DNA from: an uncultured Lachnospiraceae bacterium
GTDB taxonomy: Bacteria > Bacillota > Clostridia > Lachnospirales > Lachnospiraceae
Length of the DNA stretch: 64,000 nt
Assembly (NCBI GenBank): GCA_910577115.1
Contig: CAJTMC010000019.1
Span: 6,660-70,659, forward strand
Direction of reading: 5' to 3'
Part shown: one piece after another, positions 42,626-51,798 of the stretch
Layout of the letters: each line of letters opens with the position of its first letter
Numbering within the stretch: the stretch's first letter is position 1
The notes under the pieces: model-generated
Seen by the model: the letters and a program-made list of their open reading frames with translations, nothing else
Database searches by the model: none
What the model was told of the DNA's origin: nothing
Position numbers and translations under genes: made by a program

Positions 42626-44089
42626 CTAAAAATTCTTTTCGATTGCCTTTCTCATGCCAAGCGTTCTGATATCCTCAAGATAAGCGGTCACTGCATCTGC
42701 AAGACCTGCCACCTTTGTCAGATCCTGACCATGAAAATCCGTATTGCCAAGATATGCATTGACAAACTCTGCCGACGGCTTTGCGCTGTTTGCTGCAAAG
42801 AACTCAAGCACTGCCGCGTCGTCCATGATATTGTACTCCTGTCCGTCTCTGTGTCCGATCAGAGCCTTCTCGCGGATTTCGCTGCCTGTGTAGAATGCCA
42901 TAAGTGCTGCGATAGAGAATGTAAGGTGCTTTGGAAGCTCTCCCTTTCTCTCTACATAGCCCAAAAGCGACGGCATACATCTTGCTCTCCACTTGGATAC
43001 AGAGTTGAGTGAAATTGCAAGCAGTGCATGCTTGATATATGGATTCTTGAATCTTCCGTCAACTGCCTGTGCAAATTCAAGCAGATCCTCCTTCGGAAGA
43101 TCAAGTGTCGGAATAACCTCATCATAAATTGTCTGATGCATGAAATTACCGATGATTTCGTCCTCCATAGACTCTCTTACATAATCATTTCCTGCAAGAT
43201 AAGATGCGAGAACGAACGATGTATGTGCACCGTTTAAAATACGTACCTTTCTCTGCTTGTAAGGCTTCTGATTATCCGTAAAGATTACTGGACAGCCTGC
43301 ATCGGGAAGCGGGAACTCCTTGCTGATATCCTTTGCGCTCTCAATAACCCAAAGGCCAAACGGTTCTGCCGTAACAACGATGTTGTCGCGGTATCCGAAA
43401 TCTTTCCAAAGCTCCTCTGCGTCATCTCTCGGGTAACCCGTAACAATACGGTCTACCAGTGTGGAAGTAAATACGCACGCATCATCCAGCCATTTTAAGA
43501 AACCTTCTTCAAGATTCCAAAGCTTTGCAAAGTCAGTAACGCACTTTTTCAGCATAATGCCGTTGTCGTCAATCAACTCTACCGGAAGCATCACAAGTCC
43601 CTTGTCTGCTGCACCGTTAAAGTGCTGGTATCTTGTGTAAAGGAATTTACAAAGCTTACCGGGATATGTTTTTGGCGGATCCAGTTCAAACTTGTCTGTA
43701 TCATCAAATACAATACCTGCCTCTGTTGTGTTGGAAACAATGTATCTTAAGGAATCCAACTTTGCGTAATCACTGTACTTCTGATATTCCGCGTAAGCAT
43801 CAACAACGTCTGCAACGCTTGTTATCACTCTCTTTTCTACCTTAGGCTCGCCGTCTACGATACCTCTTAAGCATACAGTGTACTGGCAGTCCTGATCATG
43901 GAACATATTCAGAATGCCGGGACCATCGATAGGTTTTACCAAAACGATATCTCCATCAAACATACCTTTTTCATTTGCAATGTCAATAAAATAATCCACA
44001 AATGCACGTAAGAAATTTCCCTCACCAAACTGAAGTACTTTAATGGGCCTTTCTTTTTTTCCGGTCTTAGCTGCGTTTAATAATTCCAT
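42626..44089 (-). CDS. uxaB: Tagaturonate reductase (altronate oxidoreductase)
   Basis: 487 residues, polyol/mannitol dehydrogenase family. N-terminal nucleotide motif VLQFGEGNFLRAFVDYF and the C-terminal all-helical domain with KVRILNGAHTSFVLASYLAG (the KxxxxNxxH-type catalytic region) are clear. It reduces D-tagaturonate to D-altronate with NADH. The ATG at 44089 has GGAG eight bases upstream; an in-frame TTG at 44107 is less likely. It is first in the operon uxaB-uxaA-kdgK-SDR-eda; uronate isomerase UxaC is not in this window. Confidence 0.92.
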   Translation of the reverse strand: MELLNAAKTGKKERPIKVLQFGEGNFLRAFVDYFIDIANEKGMFDGDIVLVKPIDGPGILNMFHDQDCQYTVCLRGIVDGEPKVEKRVITSVADVVDAYAEYQKYSDYAKLDSLRYIVSNTTEAGIVFDDTDKFELDPPKTYPGKLCKFLYTRYQHFNGAADKGLVMLPVELIDDNGIMLKKCVTDFAKLWNLEEGFLKWLDDACVFTSTLVDRIVTGYPRDDAEELWKDFGYRDNIVVTAEPFGLWVIESAKDISKEFPLPDAGCPVIFTDNQKPYKQRKVRILNGAHTSFVLASYLAGNDYVRESMEDEIIGNFMHQTIYDEVIPTLDLPKEDLLEFAQAVDGRFKNPYIKHALLAISLNSVSKWRARCMPSLLGYVERKGELPKHLTFSIAALMAFYTGSEIREKALIGHRDGQEYNIMDDAAVLEFFAANSAKPSAEFVNAYLGNTDFHGQDLTKVAGLADAVTAYLEDIRTLGMRKAIEKNF

Positions 44090-44177
44090 ACTGTTATCTC
44101 CTATCAATTTAAAATCTTTCGTAGTTACTGTTCACTTTGTAAATAGTAACCCTTTGTTTTCTTACAGTGCCAAAAAC

Positions 44178-44191
44178 TGTAAGCACTTACA
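44178..44191 (-). promoter_or_regulatory. Candidate operator (LacI or cre type) upstream of uxaB
   Basis: TGTAAGCACTTACA is a near-perfect dyad, with one mismatch to the catabolite-response consensus TGWNANCGNTNWCA (CA for CG). An overlapping inverted repeat CTTACAGT/ACTGTAAG spans 44161-44183. Both lie 90 bases before the uxaB start. A poor TTGGCA -35 lies within this dyad region on the minus strand, with a weak -10 (TACTAT) downstream. Confidence 0.5.
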
Positions 44192-44283
44192 ATTTGAATT
44201 TTATATCGTTTTGGGGAGAAAGTCAACCACATTTGAGCCACTTTTTATGAAAGCTTTTACATAAAGCCTTTACAAGCCATATC

Positions 44284-45441
44284 TCAATGTTCCAGCCGCT
44301 GTCTGATTTTATCAATTGCCTTCCACCTTCTCACCCGTTCCTGCTGGTCTGCTACAAGCACCTCCACCATAAACAGGCTGATCTCCCAAAAAGTATGCTT
44401 CGTCTCATCGCTGACCTGCGCGTATTCCTGCACCAGTTCATAGAGCTTTTTCGGCATCTCGCCGCTTAGCTCTTTTAAATCGGTGAGTGTGCGCGCCTCC
44501 GTTATCTCAATCAGCTTAAACAGCTCATCAATAAACGTACCGACGCGCTCCCGGTCAAGCGCATAAATCCAGTTATTGATTCTGTCATAAAGCTCCTTGC
44601 GTTTTGGCACCTGATTTTCGGAGCGTTCAAAACGATCACCTTCCACACTCCATGAAAAACAGATATGCTGCTGCAAACCAATCGCGCTGCTCTTAATCAG
44701 CTCATAATCCGTTTTTGGCTCCATAAGCATGCCCACAAAGGATTCGTCCGGAACGATTTTTAAAATTTTATCTTTTATTCCGTCATAGTCAAGCTGTTCC
44801 ATAAAATCAGGCCGGAATCCCGGGCCATCCATATTATAAATGCGCCCGATTCTCGGTTTTAAACTGTCCTTGCAGGTCATCGCTGCATAGACTGCCAGAT
44901 TGCCTCCTTTAGAGTGTCCCCCAAGATACAGTCTTAAATTCCGTTTTCTTGCTAAAAGCTCTGCAACCTCATCGACATATTTCGTGCTCCGAATCTGCGC
45001 CTCCACCGGAGTGCGGTATGCCATGTTGAAATCCTCATGCCAGCCTACAAGCGCATCGTCCGTTCCCCGGAACGACAAAAACACGTCGCCGTTTCCAAGC
45101 AGAAACGTGACGGCGCAAAACTGCAGCTCCTTTTTCTTGTCAATTTCTTCCACCAGGAAATTCAGCTTTGTATTTCTGTACCTTCTTGAAAATCCCGTTT
45201 TATAAAACAGCTCCCTGTTTTTTTCAAGTTCCCATTTGACGGAAATAAAGTTATTCCAATCCATTTTCTGTGCCACATCGCTTAGCCGCACCGCAGGTTT
45301 GCCGTCATGCGGCGACGGAACAATCCCCGTATAAATAAAATACGAAAAATGTGATAGCACTAATCCGTCAATTTCACAAAAGGGCTTTTCCGCAAAGGTA
45401 AAGCCCCCGAACTCATAGATATAGGAAATGATGTCTCCCAT
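44284..45441 (-). CDS. DUF2974 (Mbeg1-like) lipase-fold protein
   Basis: 385 residues. Alpha/beta-hydrolase features of the Mbeg1-like group: FRGTDDALVGWHEDFNM, and the nucleophile elbow GGHSKGGNLAVYAA (GHSKG). An acidic VPDESFVGMLM region follows. No signal peptide; a cytoplasmic or surface esterase or lipase-like protein is plausible, though substrates are unknown. The C-terminal ~90 residues are helical. It is 22 bases downstream of the DUF3810 gene. Confidence 0.8.
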   Translation of the reverse strand: MGDIISYIYEFGGFTFAEKPFCEIDGLVLSHFSYFIYTGIVPSPHDGKPAVRLSDVAQKMDWNNFISVKWELEKNRELFYKTGFSRRYRNTKLNFLVEEIDKKKELQFCAVTFLLGNGDVFLSFRGTDDALVGWHEDFNMAYRTPVEAQIRSTKYVDEVAELLARKRNLRLYLGGHSKGGNLAVYAAMTCKDSLKPRIGRIYNMDGPGFRPDFMEQLDYDGIKDKILKIVPDESFVGMLMEPKTDYELIKSSAIGLQQHICFSWSVEGDRFERSENQVPKRKELYDRINNWIYALDRERVGTFIDELFKLIEITEARTLTDLKELSGEMPKKLYELVQEYAQVSDETKHTFWEISLFMVEVLVADQQERVRRWKAIDKIRQRLEH

Positions 45442-45462
45442 CGTTCTAATCGTGTTCCTTTC

Positions 45463-46644
45463 TCAATATAATTCTCCGTCATAATAGTTCAGCAAAAGCT
45501 CCACAACCTTATTATACTGCTGCATTCCCTCTTCCACGCCGTTCATTTTCAGCGTCGTTTCCGTAAATGCATTTGACACTTTTTTAACAGTCTTGGTCTT
45601 TACAACCGCCTTTTTTTCGACTTCCGTCCAATTTTCCTTTGTCAAAAAGATATTATCCCCTGCAACAACATCACTGATACGAATATGTGACTGATACGTC
45701 TCTTTATCCTTGTGAATCGACTCGTAAAAATCATTGTTTACATAACTCAAAACACTCAAATACCCGCAGTACTGCAAAAACGGATCGTCTGAATTGATAC
45801 AGGCAAGAAAACCGATCATGTTTGCATCATCTTCATTAATAAATCCTTTTGTATGTGCAAGCTCATGACACACTGTAGGCGCTACGTTTGTAATATACAT
45901 CACCGAATTAATATTTGCCTCCAAAGAAAACGGAAAATAATATCCCATGATATACTGCTGGCTAAAAAACTCCGAGCAGGCCAGATATTTGGGTGTCACA
46001 TAAAAACCGGAAAGCTGTCCATAATCCTCGCCGAGCATTCGCATCGCATCGGCAGACGCCTTTACAAGATCCCCGTCATAATATGGCACACCGCTGTCGT
46101 CACGCGCAATCTCCTGTGCAAGCGTGTTGCAGCGCTCCACGATAAAATCACGCAGCAATGCAATCTCCTTTTTGGAATAGCCGCCTGCATGTGCTCTCGC
46201 AACGGCATTTTCCGAGGCGTCTACAAGCAGTGCATCCTTATATTTGCGTGTTTCATCCAGTGCCATATACTTCTCGGAAAAACTTGATGCATGATACAGA
46301 ATAGAACAGTTTAGCGTCATAATACAGGATACCGCAAGCACAAGCCATGCATACACAGTTCCAAAGCGTTTAATGCCGTTTTTATATTTATTTTTCCTGA
46401 GTAAATTAAAAACAAATAAGCCAATTCCAAACAACGTAATCAACACCGCAAGCACAAGCATAATTTCCCCCACCGAAAATGGTACAAGGCTTGTAAGACG
46501 TGCATATGTATTGAGCCAAACCGGAAATATGTAAGTGACATACCAGTCGCTGAATTCCTTACTTTTCCATGATATGGCCTTTAATAAAATAACGCCTGCA
46601 ACTCCTGCTGCAAATAGAACTTTCTTTCCGCTTAATCTGTTCAT
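45463..46644 (-). CDS. DUF3810 family membrane protein with HELAH motif
   Basis: About 393 residues. Three N-terminal membrane helices (~7-25, ~55-80, ~100-120) then a domain with a zinc-peptidase-like VCHELAHTKGFINEDDANMI, the HExxH signature and a downstream Asp-rich helix. DUF3810 proteins are uncharacterised, but the motif points to a gluzincin-type metalloprotease. The ATG at 46644 is chosen for AAGGA ten bases upstream and because the in-frame extension to 46743 overlaps a good promoter. Confidence 0.75.
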   Translation of the reverse strand: MNRLSGKKVLFAAGVAGVILLKAISWKSKEFSDWYVTYIFPVWLNTYARLTSLVPFSVGEIMLVLAVLITLFGIGLFVFNLLRKNKYKNGIKRFGTVYAWLVLAVSCIMTLNCSILYHASSFSEKYMALDETRKYKDALLVDASENAVARAHAGGYSKKEIALLRDFIVERCNTLAQEIARDDSGVPYYDGDLVKASADAMRMLGEDYGQLSGFYVTPKYLACSEFFSQQYIMGYYFPFSLEANINSVMYITNVAPTVCHELAHTKGFINEDDANMIGFLACINSDDPFLQYCGYLSVLSYVNNDFYESIHKDKETYQSHIRISDVVAGDNIFLTKENWTEVEKKAVVKTKTVKKVSNAFTETTLKMNGVEEGMQQYNKVVELLLNYYDGELY

Positions 46645-46692
46645 CGCTTCTTTATCCTTTAATTTTGAAACAAATGTGTCATTTGTGTCTTT

Positions 46693-46721
46693 TGTATACA
46701 ATAACACATTTTTATTATCAA
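46693..46721 (-). promoter_or_regulatory. Promoter of the DUF3810-DUF2974 unit
   Basis: Minus strand: TTGATA (46721-46716), 17-base spacer, TATACA (46698-46693), about 45 bases before the start. Confidence 0.65.
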
Positions 46722-46774
46722 AGTTTAAATAAATTGTGAACATTCACCAAATCCATTATTTTCCAATTCAAATA

Positions 46775-48043
46775 TTACAACAGATATTCCCGAAACCGCC
46801 CCGCGTCTCTTATGCTTACATTTGCTTCCATATAAACGCCGGTCTCCCGATACTCTGTTTCGTATACGACTGCATTCTCATTCAAAAAAGAAACAATGTC
46901 ACCACGCTGATACGGTATCAGCAGCCTGCAATCCTGATAACCGCCTGCGAGTTTCCCTGAGATCAATGTCAGCAGCGCCTCAATCCCGCTGAGCGACTTT
47001 GCCGACATATAAATTTTGTCGCCGCCTTGTATAGTCGCAAATTCTCCCATTCCGCAAAGGTCTGCCTTGTTAAATACATAAATCATCGGAACATCTCCTG
47101 CGTCAAGGCTGCGCAGGGTTTCCGCCGTTACCTTCATATGCTCCCTGTGATTTTCATCCGAATAGTCAATAATCTGAAGCAAAAGGTCTGCCTCTTTCAC
47201 TTCTTCAAGCGTCGAGCGAAATGCTTTCACAAGGCTGTGCGGGAGATTTGAAATAAAGCCTACGGTGTCCGAAAGCAGAAATGCGTTTTTCCCGAGAGGC
47301 GCAATCCGCCTTACAGTCGTATCTAATGTGGCAAACAGCATATCCTTTTCCAGCACCTGCTTTTCCTCATTACTTACATATGCGGACAACAGCATATTCA
47401 TGACGGTTGATTTGCCGGCGTTTGTGTAACCGACAAGCGCCACTCTCGGCATCCCCGACTCCGCCCGCTTTTTGCGCTGCGTTCTGCGCTCTCCTGAGAT
47501 TTCCTCAAGCTCACGCTTCATGCTTGTAAGACGCTGTTCCAGACGTCTCCTGTCAAGCTCCAGCTTTTTTTCTCCGGCACCCTTGTTGCTCATTGCACCG
47601 GAAGCGCCGCCCTGCCTTGAAAGCGCTGCGTGAAGTCCCACAAGTCTTGGCAGCATGTACTGAAGACGCGCCACTTCAACCTGAAGCTTGGCCTCCCTTG
47701 TGTGCGCTCTTGTTGAGAAGATTTCCAAAATCAGCGCCGTCCTGTCAATCACCGGACTCTCAAGCGCTCTTTGCAGATTCCTAAGCTGTATCGGTGAAAG
47801 TCCGTTGTCAAACACCACAATATCCGCTTCCAGCTCTGCCGCAGCCGCACGCACTTCCTCCACCTTTCCTGCGCCAATGTACGTTGCGGTATTGGCACTC
47901 TCCATATTCTGCTCAATTCTTCCGACAGGCTGCATATCGCATGCCTTTACAAGACTCATCATCTCATCCATAGCAAGTCCAAACGCTGCGCTGCTTCTTT
48001 TGTCTCCGTTTATATGAACACCTACAATAAGCGCTCTTTCCAT
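46775..48043 (-). CDS. hflX: GTPase HflX
   Basis: 422 residues. HflX rescues stalled ribosomes and binds GTP. The N-terminal domain (TATYIGAGKVEEVRAAA, FDNGLSPIQLRNLQRAL, STRAHTREAKLQVEVARLQY) and LSRQGGASGAMSNKGAGEK are diagnostic; the G domain shows GYTNAGKST, DTVGFI and NKADL. GGAGG lies seven bases before the ATG at 48043. A stand-alone gene on the minus strand. Confidence 0.95.
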   Translation of the reverse strand: MERALIVGVHINGDKRSSAAFGLAMDEMMSLVKACDMQPVGRIEQNMESANTATYIGAGKVEEVRAAAAELEADIVVFDNGLSPIQLRNLQRALESPVIDRTALILEIFSTRAHTREAKLQVEVARLQYMLPRLVGLHAALSRQGGASGAMSNKGAGEKKLELDRRRLEQRLTSMKRELEEISGERRTQRKKRAESGMPRVALVGYTNAGKSTVMNMLLSAYVSNEEKQVLEKDMLFATLDTTVRRIAPLGKNAFLLSDTVGFISNLPHSLVKAFRSTLEEVKEADLLLQIIDYSDENHREHMKVTAETLRSLDAGDVPMIYVFNKADLCGMGEFATIQGGDKIYMSAKSLSGIEALLTLISGKLAGGYQDCRLLIPYQRGDIVSFLNENAVVYETEYRETGVYMEANVSIRDAGRFREYLL

Positions 48044-48199
48044 GTCAAATCCTCCATATTTTTATTACTGCTTACTATATTTAACGTTTCTTCGTTGTTT
48101 CGAAAATGTAACCCGAAAATTATTTTGATAATACTGCTGCTTTGTTTATAGTTTACCACAATTGATTCGTTTATTGGGAAAGGAAACAGAATTTCAAAT

Positions 48200-48355
48200 A
48201 AAATCTGACAAAAAGTAAAGAAAGTCTCGATCTGACAGTAAAGAATTGGGAGGATACTGCCAGAAGGACACTTTCTTCTAAGGATTACTATATTGAAAAA
48301 GAGTTAAGTGATTCATTCGTGATGGAGTTGTCACGAATCTGTAAACAATATATCA
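48200..48355 (+). pseudogene. Possible coding remnant, unrecognised
   Basis: The plus-strand frame from 48200 reads NLTKSKESLDLTVKNWEDTA then RRTLSSKDYYIEKELSDSFV and MELSRICKQYIKLSDN, which looks protein-like, but it has no start codon at the front and dissolves into an A/T-rich tail. It may be a gene remnant. The remainder of 48044-48449 shows nothing I can support. Confidence 0.25.
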
Positions 48356-48449
48356 AATTGTCTGATAATTGTCAATATTTTCTTATCAATTTCTTCAAAT
48401 TTTTTCAAATTTTCCTGAATTTTATTTGAGTTTGTCCATTTTTTGGTCC

Positions 48450-48632
48450 TCATGTCCCGCAGTCAGCTATTTTAAAGTACTCAAACAGGGTCATTTGTTG
48501 TGATTTAACTTTTTGCGGCAGAAAGCTACTGATATCGGAACAGCACATGGACATCATACGTTCCAAGGCATACCCGACCGCATAGAAAATAAAATGCGGT
48601 ATTTTATAGATCCTCTTGGAACATTCCTTCAT
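48450..48632 (-). pseudogene. Short ORF, perhaps a fragment of a larger gene
   Basis: 60 codons (MKECSKRIYKIPHFIFYAVG ... MTLFEYFKIAD). In-frame codons upstream of the ATG also look coding (RIFLAEM), and there is no ribosome site, so it is more likely the C-terminal end of a decayed protein, possibly a transposase, than a gene. Family not identified. Confidence 0.3.
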
Positions 48633-48649
48633 TTCCGCAAGAAAAATAC

Positions 48650-48681
48650 GGGAAACTCAAAAAATGGGAAACTCAAAAAAT
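48650..48681. repeat. Perfect 16-base tandem duplication
   Basis: GGGAAACTCAAAAAAT occurs twice in direct succession (48650-48665, 48666-48681), immediately upstream of the tRNA-Pro promoter. Confidence 0.9.
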
Positions 48682-48692
48682 GAATTTTAATA

Positions 48693-48721
48693 TTGACATT
48701 CGGCATAATTATGTGTATACT
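48693..48721 (+). promoter_or_regulatory. tRNA-Pro promoter
   Basis: TTGACA (48693-48698), 17-base spacer, TATACT (48716-48721). Near-consensus strong promoter. Confidence 0.85.
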
Positions 48722-48752
48722 AATACATGTCGTTGAAACGGCTACACAAAAT

Positions 48753-48827
48753 CGGGGTGTGGCTCAGTTTGGCTAGAGCGCCACCTTAGGGAGGTGGAGG
48801 CCGCAAGTTCGAATCTTGTCACTCCGA
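48753..48827 (+). tRNA. tRNA-Pro (anticodon AGG)
   Basis: Cloverleaf read by eye: acceptor CGGGGTG/CACTCCG with discriminator A, D stem GCTC/GAGC, anticodon stem CCACC/GGTGG with loop TTAGGGA, T arm GCAAG/CTTGT with TTCGAAT. The anticodon AGG is at 48788-48790 and G37 fits proline. A34 would normally be converted to inosine. CCA is not encoded. Confidence 0.93.
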
Positions 48828-48844
48828 CTGAACAATATAATGGG

Positions 48845-48881
48845 AAATACCGCAGAACCAAAGGGTTCTGCGGTATTTTTG
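48845..48881 (+). terminator. Terminator of tRNA-Pro
   Basis: AAATACCGCAGAACC, AAA loop, GGGTTCTGCGGTATTTTT: 14-base stem and U-run. The following 48882-49125 holds no gene I can support; a minus-strand frame with RGSIKVLAAVLLIIQ is too short and interrupted. Confidence 0.9.
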
Positions 48882-49125
48882 TATTAATAAATCATATTCA
48901 ATATAAGTTTCCAAATATCCCCTTGGCAATCCATTCACGTGATTTGCAATCACCCTATCTTGTCACCTACTTGCACGCAATGCCTGTGTCAAACCGCATT
49001 CACCACATTCACTATACGCTGACTCATAAGTCTTTAATGGTTCCCTTTATACTCCTCTGAATAATCAGCAGTACCGCAGCCAGAACCTTTATGCTTCCTC
49101 TTTTTCCAAACCCATTCTATTTGAA

Positions 49126-51669
49126 TCAATTTTTGAATTGACAGATAACTTTTAACAGTTTGTCTATGTCAATCGGTTTCGCCAAGTGTTCATTCATTCC
49201 AGCTTCCTTTGCCTTCCTGACATCTTCATCAAATGCGTTTGCTGACAGCGCTATAATCGGTATCTTCCGGGCGTCCGGTCTGTCCATACCGCGAATCGCT
49301 TGCGTTGCCTCAAATCCGTTCATTACCGGCATCATCAAATCCATCAAAATGCAGTCAAAAACGCCTTGCTTTGATGCCGCAAAGACATCTGCAGCAATCT
49401 TTCCGTCCTGCGCGATTTCAACTGTTGCTCCCGCGTCCTCCAGCATAAACTGTACAATTTCACAATTTAATTCATTATCCTCCACAAGAAGAACATGCAT
49501 TCCCGAAATATCAGCAGGAACATCTTCCTCGAAAACGTTCGGAGATACCTCCTGATTTGTGTCAACCAAAATAGGCAGTGTAACAAAAAATACACTTCCC
49601 CTTCCAATCTCACTATCCACTTCGATAGTACCACCCATTTGCTCTGCCAGCTTCTTTACAATAGACATCCCAAGCCCTGTACCGTTATAAGTTGTCCTTG
49701 CATCTTGCTTTTCCTGCGTAAACGGCTCAAAAATATAAGTTCGGAAGTCTTCTCCGATGCCAATTCCGGTATCTTCGATCGCAAACTGAAATTCTGCCTT
49801 CCCCTCCGTAAAAAAGCGCTCTTTTACCCTGACAAAAACACTTCCGTTTTCGCGATTATATTTTATTGCATTGTCAATGATGTTCATCAAAATCTCCCTT
49901 AGATGAAGCGAATTTCCGATCAATCTGCTATGCTGCAGACCAGTCTTATCCATCTCCAGGCGAACACCTGCCCCCTCCGCTTTCGGCATTAAAATCGTAA
50001 TGCAATTTTCCAATAGTTCATTCAAATCAAATGGCTCTTCAACGGCAGACTGATTTCCGCTCTCCAGTCTGCTGACTTCAAGCACATCATTGATAAGCGA
50101 CAACAAATGCTTTGTTGATATCCTGATTTTCTCCCTACACTCCCTCTGTTTCTCAACATCATCAGAACTTTTCTCCATAATGGCAAGCATTCCCATAATT
50201 CCGTTAATCGGCGTACGAATATCATGCGACATATGGGACAAGAATTCGCTCTTTGCCATATTCGCCTGTTTTGCTTTCTCTAACGCTTCCATAATCACCT
50301 GATCCTGTTTTTTTCGTGTCACCATTGTCTCCGTAATATCCTGATGATATCCATTGAGACAGACTCCCGATTTATTAAATTTTCTGTCAGGCACACCACC
50401 GCAACGGACATAAATCTTCCCAAGTACCGGATGATTCCACGGGTAAACCACTTCCGAACGTCCGTTCTCTAAAATTTCCTGCACTGCCTCCTGTACCGTA
50501 TCAATGTATTCCGCATCAATATTGCGAAACCAGCTTTGATAGCATTCTTCCGGCTCGATATCCTCACTCACGCCCAGAAGCATTCGCATGGTTCTGTCCG
50601 CATACATCCTCGGTTCACACCCCTCCTCCAATTCAATCGTCCAGATTCCGGTTCGAGATCCCTCCAGAATCTCCTCAAGGCTCTGTCTTGTTTCCTGCCT
50701 GTACTTTTCCTCCTGTTCTACCACAGAATTGACATCACGAAACGCAAAAATCGCCCTGTTTTCTTCCGCCTCCATCCCTGTAACAGAAAAATGAACTTCC
50801 AGATTTTTTATCCCCTCAAGATTATCCTTCACCTGATAGCGGACATAATATTTCTTTTTCGTCCGAAGCTGCGCGAGAACATACTCTTTTTTTGTTACGG
50901 CACGAAGCCTCTTCTGATCACGTGGCACAACATACAAGGAAATATACTGCTCCATCGCCTCCTGATAACTGTCCCCAAAATGAACAGTCCCAAACACTTG
51001 AAGGCGCTCACTTTCCCGATAAGCCTCGCAGGTATCCGTATCAAAGTCCACCTGATAGATGCCCAAATAATCCACATTAAGGGCATAGAGGACGTTATGA
51101 CTCCGTTTCTGAAGCTCCTGAACCAGATTTCGCAATCGCAGGGAAGAAACAATAAAATACGCCATAATTTGAAGCATATTCGATGTGTACTCCAATGACT
51201 TCTCCGGCGGATTATCCACACCATAAAAGCCGATAATTCTGTCATCATCATAGAGTGGAACAACCACAAGAGAATGGATACTCTGCCGTTTTAGGTTCTC
51301 ATATTGAAGAGGATCGCTTTGCCGGATTTCTTCCAAATTTTTTATAACGATATGTTTGCCGACGCTGAAATTCCGGTACCAGTTCGCGCACACTTCTGCA
51401 GGAAGATTTTGAAGATTCTCCTTCTCTGGCCGGACTCCCTCCGCCACCCACTCATAGGTGTTGTCATCGCCGCCGGACTCATTTTGCTCAAATATATAGG
51501 TTCTCTCACCGTCCAGCGCCTTTCCCAGATATTCCAGCAACACTTCCAGTGATTGATCCGGAGTTTTTTCCAACAGAGCAACACGAAGTCCCTCATTAAT
51601 GATTGCCTCTATATTCTGAACGCTCTGCGCCACATTTTCCTGCTGCTCCCGCCCCAATAAATTACTCAT
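49126..51669 (-). CDS. Hybrid sensor histidine kinase/response regulator
   Basis: About 847 residues, no membrane helix. N-terminal GAF-like domain (~20-170), a middle region with one or two PAS-like domains (~180-450), a short coiled coil, then HisKA with the phospho-histidine in LSHMSHDIRTPINGIMGM, HATPase_c (NIIDNAIKYN, DTGIGIG, GTGLGMSIVKKL) and a C-terminal receiver domain with the acceptor Asp in ILMDLMMPVMNGFEAT. Soluble, so it senses a cytoplasmic cue. ATG at 51669 has GGAGG seven bases upstream; the frame is open to 51762 but the shorter start is better supported. No dedicated partner is adjacent. Confidence 0.9.
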   Translation of the reverse strand: MSNLLGREQQENVAQSVQNIEAIINEGLRVALLEKTPDQSLEVLLEYLGKALDGERTYIFEQNESGGDDNTYEWVAEGVRPEKENLQNLPAEVCANWYRNFSVGKHIVIKNLEEIRQSDPLQYENLKRQSIHSLVVVPLYDDDRIIGFYGVDNPPEKSLEYTSNMLQIMAYFIVSSLRLRNLVQELQKRSHNVLYALNVDYLGIYQVDFDTDTCEAYRESERLQVFGTVHFGDSYQEAMEQYISLYVVPRDQKRLRAVTKKEYVLAQLRTKKKYYVRYQVKDNLEGIKNLEVHFSVTGMEAEENRAIFAFRDVNSVVEQEEKYRQETRQSLEEILEGSRTGIWTIELEEGCEPRMYADRTMRMLLGVSEDIEPEECYQSWFRNIDAEYIDTVQEAVQEILENGRSEVVYPWNHPVLGKIYVRCGGVPDRKFNKSGVCLNGYHQDITETMVTRKKQDQVIMEALEKAKQANMAKSEFLSHMSHDIRTPINGIMGMLAIMEKSSDDVEKQRECREKIRISTKHLLSLINDVLEVSRLESGNQSAVEEPFDLNELLENCITILMPKAEGAGVRLEMDKTGLQHSRLIGNSLHLREILMNIIDNAIKYNRENGSVFVRVKERFFTEGKAEFQFAIEDTGIGIGEDFRTYIFEPFTQEKQDARTTYNGTGLGMSIVKKLAEQMGGTIEVDSEIGRGSVFFVTLPILVDTNQEVSPNVFEEDVPADISGMHVLLVEDNELNCEIVQFMLEDAGATVEIAQDGKIAADVFAASKQGVFDCILMDLMMPVMNGFEATQAIRGMDRPDARKIPIIALSANAFDEDVRKAKEAGMNEHLAKPIDIDKLLKVICQFKN

Positions 51670-51798
51670 AAAATGTCCTCCGTATTTTCCTAATATTAAA
51701 AAGTCTCTTCCCCGCTGCCTGTGTCCGGACCGCTCATAATCAGGATTGCAACTGCTATCCACAAATATCTTTTTGCCTGATATCCTATTCTCTTTTCC

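Noticed and set aside
48794..49060. 88-codon plus-strand ORF beginning in tRNA-Pro
   Set aside because: It starts inside the tRNA, runs through the tRNA terminator and has no protein-like features.
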